A DNA stretch of 19,695 nucleotides from DP-19 sp041488235 (GCA_041488235.1 JBGPOW010000064.1:1-19695); one strand, 5' to 3'; shown: positions 7,190 through 15,089, counted from the first letter of the stretch. Notes: a model not told the origin generated them from the letters alone. Program-made: numbers and translations.

Positions 7190-7357
7190 ATGGCGAGCGG
7201 TAAGTCGGATGAACTGAAGGGACGCGTGAAGGAAGCTGCCGGGGCCCTGACCGGCGATAGGAAACTGAAGCGGGAGGGAAAGGCCGATCAGGCTGTCGGA
7301 AAGATCAAGCAGAAGGTGGAGAAGGTCATCGATAGGGTCAAGGATGCGCTCAGCTGA
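7190..7357 (+). CDS. csbD: CsbD family stress protein
   Basis: This is a 55-residue hydrophilic, Lys-rich protein matching the CsbD family. It has the core GKSDELKGRVKEAAGALTGD, then KLKREGKADQAVGKIKQ and an amphipathic helical tail. CsbD proteins are general-stress proteins (SigB-controlled in Bacillus) with no known catalytic role. The ATG at 7190 is chosen because AAGGAGG lies eight bases upstream and the protein then starts exactly at the family's usual point; an upstream in-frame ATG (7130) would add unrelated residues. It is followed by a hairpin at 7363-7383 and by other small stress-type genes. Confidence 0.93.
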   Translation: MASGKSDELKGRVKEAAGALTGDRKLKREGKADQAVGKIKQKVEKVIDRVKDALS

Positions 7358-7362
7358 GGTCA

Positions 7363-7383
7363 CCACGGCCGCGACGACCGTGG
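7363..7383 (+). terminator. Hairpin after csbD
   Basis: CCACGG and CCGTGG form a 6-bp stem five bases after the csbD stop codon, with two more possible inner pairs. There is no T tract, so it would be a weak intrinsic terminator or an mRNA 3'-end stabiliser. Confidence 0.3.
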
Positions 7384-7406
7384 CATCGAGGAAGGAGGCG
7401 TGACGA

Positions 7407-7871
7407 ATGAAACCAGTCTGGATTTGCGGGGTAGCGAGTGTCGCGATGATCGCCCTTGCCACGCTGGCTCAACCGGCGTGGGGCGGTTCGACGAAGTGCA
7501 AGATGAGGTACTCGCTCGCAGGGTGGTCGGCGGGCTACTCGACGGCGAGCGGCAGCGGCACCATCACCTGCGACAATGGCCAGTCGGCGCGCGTGTCCCT
7601 CCGGGCGAAGGGCGGCGGGCTTACGGCTGGGAAGTCCAAGACCATCAACGGCAGCGGCACGTTCTCCGAGGTCGGCGACATCGGCGAACTTTTCGGGAGC
7701 TACGCTTCTGCGGACGTCCATGCTGGGGCGGGCGAGTCGTCGGCTGCGCAGGTGGTGACCAAGGGCACCGTTTCCCTGGCGTTCTCGGGTACCGGCAAGG
7801 GGATCGACCTCGGCGTGACGTTCGGCGAGTTCGTCATCGAGAAGCAGATCGCCAAGAAGAAGCGGAGGTAG
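7407..7871 (+). CDS. Secreted Gly/Ser-rich beta protein of unknown function
   Basis: This is a 154-residue exported protein. The Sec signal peptide covers about residues 1-26 (hydrophobic core, cleavage near PAWG-GST). The mature part is rich in Gly, Ser and Thr, with alternating hydrophobic residues (GSGTITCDNGQSARVSLRA, then GTVSLAFSGTGKGIDLGV), suggesting a small beta structure. It has a pair of cysteines (near residues 31 and 55) that could form a disulfide. It ends in a very basic tail, KKKRR. The layout loosely recalls DUF992-type periplasmic proteins, but the match is weak. A strong GGAGG lies about 11 bases before the ATG. It sits between CsbD and DUF3309 genes, so a stress-linked envelope role is plausible but unproven. 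Confidence 0.7.
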   Translation: MKPVWICGVASVAMIALATLAQPAWGGSTKCKMRYSLAGWSAGYSTASGSGTITCDNGQSARVSLRAKGGGLTAGKSKTINGSGTFSEVGDIGELFGSYASADVHAGAGESSAAQVVTKGTVSLAFSGTGKGIDLGVTFGEFVIEKQIAKKKRR

Positions 7872-7912
7872 CACCCAGCGCACCTTGAGTTTCGGGCACA
7901 AAGGAGAGCGTC

Positions 7913-8068
7913 ATGTCACTGCTGCTTCTGATCGTCCTGTTGCTCATCGTCTTCGGCGGCTTGCCCAACTGGGGCTACCATAACTATGGGTATGGACCGT
8001 CCGGGATCGGCGGCCTCATCCTGATCATTCTACTCATTCTGCTGCTGACCGGGCGGCTCAACTTCTGA
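7913..8068 (+). CDS. DUF3309 family small membrane protein
   Basis: This is a 51-residue protein with two hydrophobic segments (about 2-16 and 32-46) separated by LPNWGYHNYGYGPSG and ending TGRLNF. The short LPxW...WGYGPSGIxGLILII pattern is characteristic of DUF3309. AAGGAGAG lies just before the ATG. It is an inner membrane protein of unknown function, common in stress-gene neighbourhoods of proteobacteria. The next gene starts 46 bases downstream. Confidence 0.88.
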   Translation: MSLLLLIVLLLIVFGGLPNWGYHNYGYGPSGIGGLILIILLILLLTGRLNF

Positions 8069-8114
8069 CGGACGCGCGGAGGTGAGCCGGCGTGGGTAGT
8101 ACCGGCCTCGGCTG

Positions 8115-9323
8115 ATGGACCGTCCATCCCACGTCTATCTGCTCCCCGGGTTCCTGGGGTTCGCGAACCTCGGCCGGATTACCTACTTCGGCCACGTGCG
8201 GCGCTTCCTCGCGACACGGCTCGCCGCGATGGGGCTCGACGCGCGCATCCACATCGTACACACGTCCCCCACGGCCTCGCTGCCGAGACGCGCCGCGCGC
8301 GTCGCCGCGACGATCGCTGCGACGGCGCGCGACGATGCCGGTCCGCTGCATCTGATCGGTCACTCGAGCGGCGGGCTCGACGCGCGCCTGTTCACCGCAC
8401 CGGAGGTCGCGTTGCCGACGTCGCTCGACGTCGAGCGATTGGCGGCGCGCGTGCGCAGCGTCGTCACGATCGCGACGCCGCACCACGGCACGCCGCTCGC
8501 GTCGTTCTTCACGACGCTGCGCGGCCAACAGATGCTGCAGCTCCTCTCACTCCTCACGATGTACATGCTGCACTTCGGCCACCTGCCGCTTGCCGGCCTG
8601 CTGTGGATGGGTAGCCGCTTCGTGCGCCTCGGCGACCTCGTCGCGAACAGCGAGCTCCTCGACGAGCTCTTCGGACGTCTCCTCGAGGATTTCACAGCGG
8701 CGCGGCGTCGCTCGGTGCGGGCGATGCTGCGCGACGTGGTCCACGATCAGGCACTGATGCTGCAACTCACCCCCGAGGCGATGCAGGTCTTCAACGCTTC
8801 GGTTCTGCCGCGTCCCGGCGTCCGCTACGGGGCGGTCGTCACGCAGGCGGCGCGCCCGGGCCTGTGCTCGACGATCGCGGTTGGGCTCGATCCCGTGGCG
8901 CAGGTCACACACGCCGTCTACCGCGTGCTCTACCGGCTCGCCGCGGCGACGCCGCGTCACCTCTCGCCGCGACTCGCACCCGAGGTAACGCGCGTCCTGC
9001 GGCACGCCTACGGCGCGACGCCGTCCGCCGCCGCGAACGATGGCATCGTGCCGACACGCTCCCAAGCGTGGGGGCATGTCCTCCATGCCGCCATCGCCGA
9101 TCATCTCGACGTGCTCGGCCACTTCCGGGACGCGTCGCACGACCCGCCCCACGTCGACTGGCTGGTGACGGGAAGCGGCTTCGACCGCGTGCGCTTTGAA
9201 GCGCTCTGGAACGACGTCACGCGCTTTCTCACCGCCGAAGCCGACGCAACCGAGGTGCCTGTGAGCGCGGCCCGGATGTCACGTCGCGTGCGCGGCGTGA
9301 TCGCCCTGCCACGCAAACCCTGA
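8115..9323 (+). CDS. PGAP1/lipase-like alpha/beta hydrolase
   Basis: This is a 402-residue hydrolase. The N-terminal strand HVYLLPGFLGF carries the oxyanion region. The nucleophile elbow is GHSSGG with Ser84. The next strand, VVTIATPHHGTPLA, is the signature after the elbow in PGAP1/triacylglycerol-lipase-like proteins. A helical, hydrophobic insertion follows (LLSLLTMYMLHFGHLPLAGLLW, split by turns), which may form a lid or contact membrane lipids. The acid is likely in NDGIVPTRS and the histidine is His330 or His336 (DHLDVLGHF). No signal peptide is seen, so it is probably cytoplasmic or membrane-associated. The substrate is likely an ester or phospholipid acyl chain, but this is not fixed by sequence. 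It ends 12 bases before the P-type ATPase gene and probably shares its transcript. Confidence 0.8.
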   Translation: MDRPSHVYLLPGFLGFANLGRITYFGHVRRFLATRLAAMGLDARIHIVHTSPTASLPRRAARVAATIAATARDDAGPLHLIGHSSGGLDARLFTAPEVALPTSLDVERLAARVRSVVTIATPHHGTPLASFFTTLRGQQMLQLLSLLTMYMLHFGHLPLAGLLWMGSRFVRLGDLVANSELLDELFGRLLEDFTAARRRSVRAMLRDVVHDQALMLQLTPEAMQVFNASVLPRPGVRYGAVVTQAARPGLCSTIAVGLDPVAQVTHAVYRVLYRLAAATPRHLSPRLAPEVTRVLRHAYGATPSAAANDGIVPTRSQAWGHVLHAAIADHLDVLGHFRDASHDPPHVDWLVTGSGFDRVRFEALWNDVTRFLTAEADATEVPVSAARMSRRVRGVIALPRKP

Positions 9324-9335
9324 ACGGCGGGGCGC

Positions 9336-11894
9336 ATGGCGGGCGCACGTAGGCCGACGCGGCAGACACGCTTCGAGAGTTTCTGGGACACACCGCTTGC
9401 GGTGCTGCTGGAAGGCCTCGGGACGACCGCCGCCGGGCTGACCTCGGACGAAGCGCAGCGGCGGCTCCGTCTCTACGGTCCGAACGCGCTGGTGCAGGAG
9501 TCGCGCTTTGCGGCATGGATCGGCTTCCTACGTTTCTTCGCCAATCCCCTCGTCATCATTCTGCTCGTGGCCAGCATCATCTCGATCACCCTGAGCGACC
9601 CGGTCGGTGGCCTGATCATCATCGCGATGGTCCTGCTCAGCGTGTTGCTGAACTTCTTCATGGAGTTCCAAGCGCGTCACGCGGTGGAGGCGATCCGCAA
9701 GCAGGTCGCCACCACCGCCGCCGTCGTCCGCGACGGGCAGGAGAAAGAGCTGCCGATCGCGGACCTGGTCCCCGGCGACGTCGTCAGGCTCAACGCCGGA
9801 GATCTCGTGCCGGCGGACGCCCGTCTGCTCGACGTCAAGGATCTTCAGATCCGCGAGTCCGCGCTGACCGGCGAGTCCCTCCCGGTCGAAAAGAGCGCCG
9901 GGGAGCTTCCGAAGGGAACGCACGGGGTAACCGAGGCGAGCAACAGCGTCTTCCTCGGGACCGCCGTCCAGACGGGGATCGGCACCGCGGTCATCGTCTC
10001 CACCGGATGCGAAACCGCCTTCGGCGAGATCGCCCAGCGGCTGGCGGCGCGGCCACCGGAGACCGAGTTCGGTCGCGGCATCCGCCACTTCGGGCTGATG
10101 ATCACGCGGGTCATCATGGCCCTCGTCCTCTTCGTCCTGCTGGTCAACATCCTTCTCCACCGCCCGCTGCTGGAATCGTTCCTCTTCTCGATCGCACTCG
10201 CGGTCGGCATGACGCCCGAGATGATGCCGACGATCATCACGGTCACCCTCGCCCAGGGGGCGCGGCGGATGACCAAGAAGAAGGTCCTCGTCAAACAGCT
10301 CGCGGCGATCGAGGACTTCGGCAGCATCGACATTCTCTGCAGCGACAAGACCGGGACGTTGACCGAAGGCGAGATCGTGCTCGACCGCCACGTCAACATC
10401 CGCGGCGACGACGACGAGAACGTCCTGCGGCTGCTCTACCTGAACAGCTTCTTCGAGGCGGGGATCAAGAGCCCGCTCGACGCCGCCGTCCTGAAGCACG
10501 AGACGCTGGCGATCGGCGAGTACGCGAAGGTCGACGAGATCCCGTTCGACTTCCACCGCAAGCGGCTCTCCGTGGTGGTGCGGCACGACAGCGAGCACCT
10601 GCTCGTGACGAAGGGCGAGGCCGAAGGGGTCTTCGCCGTGTGCACGACCGTCGCCATCGACGGATCCGCGCAGCCGTTCGACGAGACCCGGCGGGCCCTC
10701 GCGGAGGCGACGTACCGCACGCTGAGCGCCGATGGATACCGCACGCTCGGCGTCGCCTCCCGAACCGTGGAGAAGCGCGACGTCTATAAACCCGACGCCG
10801 AGCGCGAGATGACGCTCGTCGGGTTCGCCGCCTTCCTCGACCCGCCGAAGGACGGCGTTTCCGCCGTGCTGGACGCGCTGAAAGCGAACGGCGTCCACGT
10901 GGTCGTGATGACCGGGGACAACCAGTACGTGACCCAGAAGGTGGCGCGCGACGTCGGGCTTGCCGCCGACCTCGTCGTCACCGGCAATCAGGTCGACACG
11001 ATGGACGACGCGGCCCTCGCCTACCAGGCGGAGAAGGCCGCGATCTTCGCGCGCGTGTCCCCCGAGCAGAAGAACCGCGTCATCCTCGCCCTGAAGGCGC
11101 GCGGGCACGTCGTCGGTTACATCGGGGACGGCATCAACGACGCGCCCTCCCTGCACACGGCCGACGTCGGCATCTCGGTCGTCAACGGCGTCGAGGTGGC
11201 AAAGGACGCGGCGAAGATCATCTTGCTGGAAAAGGATCTCGCCGTCCTGAACGACGGCATCATCGAGGGCCGGCGCTGTTTCGCCAACATCATGAAGTAC
11301 ATCGTGATGGGGACGAGCTCGAACTTCGGCAACATGTTCAGCATGGCCGCGGCGTCGCTGTTCCTGCCGTTTCTGCCGATGCTGCCGACGCAGATTCTCC
11401 TGAACAACTTCCTCTACGACGTCTCGCAGATCAGCATCCCCACCGACACCGTCGACTCGGCCCTCCTCCGCCAGCCGAAGCGATGGCAGATCGGGTTCAT
11501 CCGCCAGTTCATGACGATCATCGGCCCGATCAGCTCGATCTACGACTTCCTCACGTTCGGCCTCTTGTTCTGGGTGTTCCACGCCTCCGCGAACCCGCCG
11601 CTCTTCCATACCGGATGGTTCGTGGAATCGCTGGCGACGCAGACGCTCGTCGTGTTCGTGATCCGGACCGCGGGCAACCCGTTCCAGAGCCGCCCCAGCT
11701 GGCCGCTGCTGATCGCCGTGCTGACCGTCGTCACCATCGCGACCGCGCTGCCGTATAGCCCGCTGCAACATCCGCTGGGGTTCACCCCCCTGCCGCTTCC
11801 GCTCGTGGGAACGATCGCGCTTCTGACCCTCACGTACCTCGCGCTGGTTCACGTCGTGAAGACCTGGTTCTATCGGAGGCACGCGCTGCTCTGA
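9336..11894 (+). CDS. mgtA: Mg2+-importing P-type ATPase, MgtA-like (P3B)
   Basis: This 852-residue inner-membrane pump should drive Mg2+ uptake by ATP hydrolysis. Motifs are complete: actuator TGES (178-181), the membrane helix 4 signature VGMTPEMMP (about 290-298), phosphorylation site DKTGT with Asp337, KGE (426) in the nucleotide domain, TGDN (526-529) and GDGINDAP (597-604). The MTPEMMP motif, the VKQLAAIEDFGSIDILCSDK stretch and NNFLYDVSQISIPTD in helix 6 are specific to MgtA/MgtB rather than to Ca2+ or heavy-metal pumps. The length is slightly under E. coli MgtA. I see no mgtA-type leader peptide or riboswitch upstream; it follows the lipase gene by 12 bases and appears to be the second gene of an operon. 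Confidence 0.93.
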   Translation: MAGARRPTRQTRFESFWDTPLAVLLEGLGTTAAGLTSDEAQRRLRLYGPNALVQESRFAAWIGFLRFFANPLVIILLVASIISITLSDPVGGLIIIAMVLLSVLLNFFMEFQARHAVEAIRKQVATTAAVVRDGQEKELPIADLVPGDVVRLNAGDLVPADARLLDVKDLQIRESALTGESLPVEKSAGELPKGTHGVTEASNSVFLGTAVQTGIGTAVIVSTGCETAFGEIAQRLAARPPETEFGRGIRHFGLMITRVIMALVLFVLLVNILLHRPLLESFLFSIALAVGMTPEMMPTIITVTLAQGARRMTKKKVLVKQLAAIEDFGSIDILCSDKTGTLTEGEIVLDRHVNIRGDDDENVLRLLYLNSFFEAGIKSPLDAAVLKHETLAIGEYAKVDEIPFDFHRKRLSVVVRHDSEHLLVTKGEAEGVFAVCTTVAIDGSAQPFDETRRALAEATYRTLSADGYRTLGVASRTVEKRDVYKPDAEREMTLVGFAAFLDPPKDGVSAVLDALKANGVHVVVMTGDNQYVTQKVARDVGLAADLVVTGNQVDTMDDAALAYQAEKAAIFARVSPEQKNRVILALKARGHVVGYIGDGINDAPSLHTADVGISVVNGVEVAKDAAKIILLEKDLAVLNDGIIEGRRCFANIMKYIVMGTSSNFGNMFSMAAASLFLPFLPMLPTQILLNNFLYDVSQISIPTDTVDSALLRQPKRWQIGFIRQFMTIIGPISSIYDFLTFGLLFWVFHASANPPLFHTGWFVESLATQTLVVFVIRTAGNPFQSRPSWPLLIAVLTVVTIATALPYSPLQHPLGFTPLPLPLVGTIALLTLTYLALVHVVKTWFYRRHALL

Positions 11895-11911
11895 ACGGAT
11901 CGCGCGTGCAC

Positions 11912-11970
11912 ACGTAATCCTACGCGCGTAGTACTCCGACCTTACAACGCGGGTGCTCGTTTTGTACAAG
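11912..11970 (+). promoter_or_regulatory. Palindrome-type promoter, copy A
   Basis: ACGTA (11912-11916) is followed by the perfect palindrome CTACGCGCGTAG (11920-11931) and TACTCCG (11932-11938). TTTTGTACAAG (11960-11970) comes 33 bases after the palindrome and resembles a -10 region. The same parts in the same order recur at 12364-12421. The arrangement suits an activator site about 50 bases before the transcript start. It serves the small membrane protein gene at 12032. Confidence 0.6.
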
Positions 11971-12001
11971 TACGGACAGCTGGAGCAGCGAATCTCTGCA
12001 C

Positions 12002-12025
12002 TTTCTCGATCCGTCGAGAGAAGGA
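12002..12025 (+). promoter_or_regulatory. Leader hairpin touching the ribosome site
   Basis: TCTCGA, TCCG loop, TCGAGA forms a perfect 6-bp stem, extended by a G-U and a U-A pair to 8 bp. Its 3' strand reaches the first base of AAGGA (12021-12025), the Shine-Dalgarno site of the gene at 12032. It could modulate translation or stabilise the short mRNA. Confidence 0.4.
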
Positions 12026-12031
12026 CGCATT

Positions 12032-12220
12032 ATGCCGCTCGTTACCTTGGTATTCTATCTCATCATCGTCGGTATGTTGCTGTGGCTCATTAACAATTAC
12101 ATTCCGATGGATCGTAAGATCAAGCAGATCATCAACGTACTCGTGATTGTCGTGGTCGTCGTTTGGCTGCTGCAAGTGTTGGGAGTAATGGGCCCCTTGA
12201 ATCGCATCAGGGTCGGTTGA
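12032..12220 (+). CDS. Thivi_2564-like small membrane protein
   Basis: This is a 62-residue protein with two membrane helices (about 3-21 and 33-53) joined by NNYIPMDRKIKQIIN. The pattern LLWLINNYIPMDxKIKxIINVLVI followed by WLLQVLGV is that of the Thivi_2564 family of small membrane proteins. AAGGA lies six bases before the ATG. It is preceded by the copy A promoter and appears to be a single-gene transcript. Its function is unknown; such proteins often sit near CsbD and DUF3309 genes, as here. Confidence 0.85.
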   Translation: MPLVTLVFYLIIVGMLLWLINNYIPMDRKIKQIINVLVIVVVVVWLLQVLGVMGPLNRIRVG

Positions 12221-12239
12221 ACGCTGGTCCCGTTCCTGT

Positions 12240-12357
12240 CCTCACGCCCCGGCGGCGCGCGCCGCGGGACCGCGAGGCCGGTGACCTCGAGGATCTCGCG
12301 CTCGTCGAGCGATTCGGCCTTCAGGAGCGCGGTGGCGAGCGCGACCAGCTCATCGCA
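12240..12357 (-). pseudogene. Remnant of an FtsH C-terminal tail
   Basis: Read on the - strand, this short stretch gives CDELVALATALLKAESLD followed by EREILEVTGLAVPRRAP. This resembles the final helix and tail of FtsH AAA+ proteases (A-LL-x-x-ESLD-x-x-E-I). No start, ATPase, zinc-site or own stop codon is present; the frame runs on into the neighbouring membrane-protein gene. It therefore looks like about 40 leftover codons of a deleted gene. The match is short and could be fortuitous. Confidence 0.4.
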
Positions 12358-12363
12358 TGGCCG

Positions 12364-12421
12364 ACGTAGAACTACGCACGTAGTATTCCGGGTTACCGCA
12401 CCAGCGCCATTTTTATACAAG
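12364..12421 (+). promoter_or_regulatory. Palindrome-type promoter, copy B
   Basis: ACGTA (12364-12368), palindrome CTACGCACGTAG (12372-12383, only the central pair unmatched), TATTCCG (12384-12390) and TTTTTATACAAG (12410-12421). The order and spacing are as in copy A at 11912, within one base. The TATACA -10-like hexamer ends only 9 bases before the first ATG of the phosphoesterase gene, implying a very short or absent leader. Confidence 0.6.
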
Positions 12422-12429
12422 CACGTGCG

Positions 12430-13770
12430 ATGAAAACCAATATCTTGTCAATGTCGAAATCGCTGTGCACTGTCGCCCTCGCGGTCGCCGCGGTCGCAGG
12501 ATGCGGGAGCAGCACGGGCACGGCACCGACCATCGACCAGGCACCGGCGCAGACGCAGTTGGATCAGCCGGTGCAGCACGTCTTCGTCATCTTCAAAGAG
12601 AATCACACCTACGACAATTTCTTCCTCGCGTATCCGAACGCGAACGAGCCGAGCCCGCCGACGCAGGGGCTCGCCTCGGGCGGGCGACTGGTGACGATCA
12701 CGGAGCCGAGCAAGGACGACTGGTCGCCGGGCGACAACACGTTCGAGGCGGCCCACCGCGATTTCGATGGCGGGATGATGGACGGTTTCGACCAGGACGC
12801 GCACCAGCCCGACGTGACCGGCCTCGACCGCTTTCTTCACGCCGATGGCGACGACGGCGCTTACGTGAGCTATGGGGTGACGTCCGAGGCGGGCCGCCGC
12901 CGGGTCGGCTACTACTGGCACCTCGCCGATCAGGGCGTGCTCAGCGATCGCTGGTTCACATCCGAGCTCGGCCAGAGCTTCCCGAATCACCTCTACCTGC
13001 TCGCGGCGACGGCCGGCGGCGCCATCTCGAACCCCGGCCTCGACGGGAACTTCGACGTCTTGGACCCGCAGACGGGCCAGACGAGGCAGGAGAGCCATCT
13101 CAGCTCGGCGGCGCTCGCCACGGCGCTCCCGGTCGAGCTCGAGCAAGCCGGCCTCACCTGGACCGTCCTCCAGGAGACCGACAACATTCCGATCCTCAAC
13201 TTGGGAGCGAACTTCATCCTCGACCTCGCCGCGAGCGTCGGCGACGTCGACGTGATCCGCGCGCTCTCGGACTTCAACGACCGCCTGATCGAGACCCCGG
13301 ACCTCGACATCCACATCGACGAGTACCTCGCCAAGGGCTGGGCCGGCCACGTCACGTTCATCAAGCCGAACGACCTCAACAGCGAGCACCCCGGGGTCGG
13401 CGACGTCGGACGGGGGCAGAAGTGGACGCGGGACGTCATCAACGCCATCGGCAACTCCCCCGAGTGGGCGCACTCCGTGATCATCCTGACGTGGGACGAC
13501 TACGGCGGCTTCTACGATCACGTCGCTCCGCCGCAGGTGGATGGCTTCGGTCTCGGGTTCCGGGTGCCGGCCATCATCATCAGCCCGTTCGCGAAGCAGG
13601 GCGTCGTGCAGCACGAGCGTCGCGAGTTCTCCTCGATCGCGAAATTCTGCGAGCGCGTCTTCAATCTCCCGGCGATGACGGCTCGCGATGGGGATCCGGC
13701 GACCGACGACCTCATGAGCGCGTTCGACTTCGCGCAAGCGCCGCGGCCGTACTCGGACTTCATGCAATGA
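12430..13770 (+). CDS. Lipoprotein phosphoesterase (phospholipase C / acid phosphatase family)
   Basis: This is a 446-residue exported lipoprotein. Residues 1-24 are a signal peptide and AVAGC gives a lipidated Cys25. The phosphoesterase family (phospholipase C, AcpA) motif KENHTYDNFF (56-65) carries the metal ligands Glu57 and Asn58. Further motifs are GWAGHVTFIKPNDLNSEHP and TWDDYGGFYDHV (354-365), which supply the remaining Asp/His ligands, followed by RVPAIIISPFAKQG. The expected reaction is hydrolysis of phosphomonoesters or phospholipid head groups at the periplasmic face. A second ATG at 12451 gives an equally good signal peptide and leaves about 25 bases of leader; neither start has a Shine-Dalgarno sequence. 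The stop codon overlaps the start of the diheme cytochrome gene (ATGA), so translation is coupled. It is preceded by the copy B promoter. Confidence 0.88.
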   Translation: MKTNILSMSKSLCTVALAVAAVAGCGSSTGTAPTIDQAPAQTQLDQPVQHVFVIFKENHTYDNFFLAYPNANEPSPPTQGLASGGRLVTITEPSKDDWSPGDNTFEAAHRDFDGGMMDGFDQDAHQPDVTGLDRFLHADGDDGAYVSYGVTSEAGRRRVGYYWHLADQGVLSDRWFTSELGQSFPNHLYLLAATAGGAISNPGLDGNFDVLDPQTGQTRQESHLSSAALATALPVELEQAGLTWTVLQETDNIPILNLGANFILDLAASVGDVDVIRALSDFNDRLIETPDLDIHIDEYLAKGWAGHVTFIKPNDLNSEHPGVGDVGRGQKWTRDVINAIGNSPEWAHSVIILTWDDYGGFYDHVAPPQVDGFGLGFRVPAIIISPFAKQGVVQHERREFSSIAKFCERVFNLPAMTARDGDPATDDLMSAFDFAQAPRPYSDFMQ

Positions 13771-15089
13771 AGCCAGTCAGATTCGTCGTCGCGGTTCTCG
13801 GCGCCGGAGCAAGCGTGCTCGCGACGATCGTCGCTGCTGCCGCTGGCCCCGCGCCGAAGGGCGCCGATGCCGAGATCGTCCGCCACTCTCAGGCGATGCT
13901 CGATGAAGGACGGAAGACCTTCCGTTTCGACACCTTCGGCAGCGAGGCGTTCTGGGGAGACGCCCTCCAGCTGCACAAGGCCATCGCCGGCGAGAAGAAC
14001 GGCGGCGTCGGCCCCGGCGTTTCGCCGAAGACTGCGCTCGCGGTGGGTCTGAAGGTAGACGCGGACGCCCTGCCTGACGCCCTGAAAAAGCAGCTGAAGT
14101 CGGGGAAGGTCGACCTCGACGATCCTGCGACGACGATCGCCCTCCTCAAGCTGAACGCGGTCGTCGGCGTCGCCGGCTTCACCAACCCCGACGGGAGCGT
14201 CAAGTCGATGGGCCTCACGTGCGCCTTCTGCCACTCCACGGTCGACGACTCGTTCGCGCCCGGAATCGGCAAGAGGCTCGATGGTCGGGCCGCCCGCGAT
14301 TTGAACGTCGGCGCAATCATTGCGCTGGCGCCGAACCTCAAGCCGTTCACGGATCTCCTCGGGGTGGACACGGAGACGTTGAAGAAGGTCCTCGCCAGCT
14401 GGGGACCCGGTTGCTTCGACGCGGAGCTGGACAAGGACGGGAAGGCGTTGCGGCCCGACGGGAAGCGGGCGTGCACCCTCATCCCGCCCGCCTTCGGCCT
14501 CGCCGGCGTGAACCTCCACACGTGCACCGGCTTCGGGTCGGTGCCCTATTGGAACGCCTACGTCGCCGCAACGGAGATGCACGGCTCGGGCACCTTCTTC
14601 GATGCGCGGCTGAGCAACAAGGAGCAGTTCCCGGTCTCGGCCAAAAGCGGCTCGCATGACACACGCGGTACGCCTGACAAGACCACGGCGAAGCTACCGG
14701 CGTTGCACTACTATCAGCTCTCCATCCCCGCTCCGCAGGCGCCCAGCGGCTCCTACAACCCAGCCGCCTCCGATCACGGGAAGGCGATCTTCAACGGCAA
14801 GGCGAAGTGTGCGAGCTGCCACGTCCCCCCGCTCTACACCGAGCCGGGAAACAACCTGCATGCGCCGAGCGAGATCGGTGTCGATGCGTTCCAGGCCGAC
14901 CGCTCGCCCACGCACATGTATCGCACTGCGCCGCTGGCCGGGTTGTGGTCACATCAGAAAGGCGGCTTCTATCACGATGGGCGATTCGCGGCGCTGCTCG
15001 ATGTCGTCAACCACTACGACGCGCAGTTCGCGCTGAACCTCAGCAGCCAGGAAAAGAACGATCTCGTCGAATTCCTGAAAGGGATCTGA
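13767..15089 (+). CDS. Exported diheme cytochrome c, peroxidase-like C-terminus
   Basis: This is a 440-residue protein with a Sec signal peptide (about 1-26) and two covalent heme sites, CAFCH (152-156) and CASCH (348-352). The C-terminal part (NPAASDHGKAIFNGKAKCAS, then MYRTAPLAGLWSHQKGGFYH and VVNHYD) reads like the second heme domain of di-heme cytochrome c peroxidases and related electron carriers. The N-terminal domain does not match classical CcpA. Extra cysteines (Cys216, Cys236, Cys253) may form disulfides. The ATG at 13767 overlaps the phosphoesterase stop codon, so the two periplasmic proteins are made together. The electron donor and substrate are unknown. Confidence 0.85.
   Translation: MKPVRFVVAVLGAGASVLATIVAAAAGPAPKGADAEIVRHSQAMLDEGRKTFRFDTFGSEAFWGDALQLHKAIAGEKNGGVGPGVSPKTALAVGLKVDADALPDALKKQLKSGKVDLDDPATTIALLKLNAVVGVAGFTNPDGSVKSMGLTCAFCHSTVDDSFAPGIGKRLDGRAARDLNVGAIIALAPNLKPFTDLLGVDTETLKKVLASWGPGCFDAELDKDGKALRPDGKRACTLIPPAFGLAGVNLHTCTGFGSVPYWNAYVAATEMHGSGTFFDARLSNKEQFPVSAKSGSHDTRGTPDKTTAKLPALHYYQLSIPAPQAPSGSYNPAASDHGKAIFNGKAKCASCHVPPLYTEPGNNLHAPSEIGVDAFQADRSPTHMYRTAPLAGLWSHQKGGFYHDGRFAALLDVVNHYDAQFALNLSSQEKNDLVEFLKGI

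Noticed and set aside
8092..8114. GTAGTACCGG before the lipase gene as a third copy of the palindromic promoter
   Set aside because: Only GTAGTA matches; the left arm of the palindrome and the TACAAG element are missing.
9528..11969. Long open frame on the - strand across the P-type ATPase gene
   Set aside because: It is an Arg/Asp/His/Glu-rich shadow frame typical of high-GC DNA, while the + strand has every P-type ATPase motif.
12465..13766. Upstream extension of the cytochrome frame through the phosphoesterase gene
   Set aside because: The extension is Arg/Pro-rich shadow sequence. The ATG at 13767 begins a proper signal peptide and overlaps the phosphoesterase stop codon.
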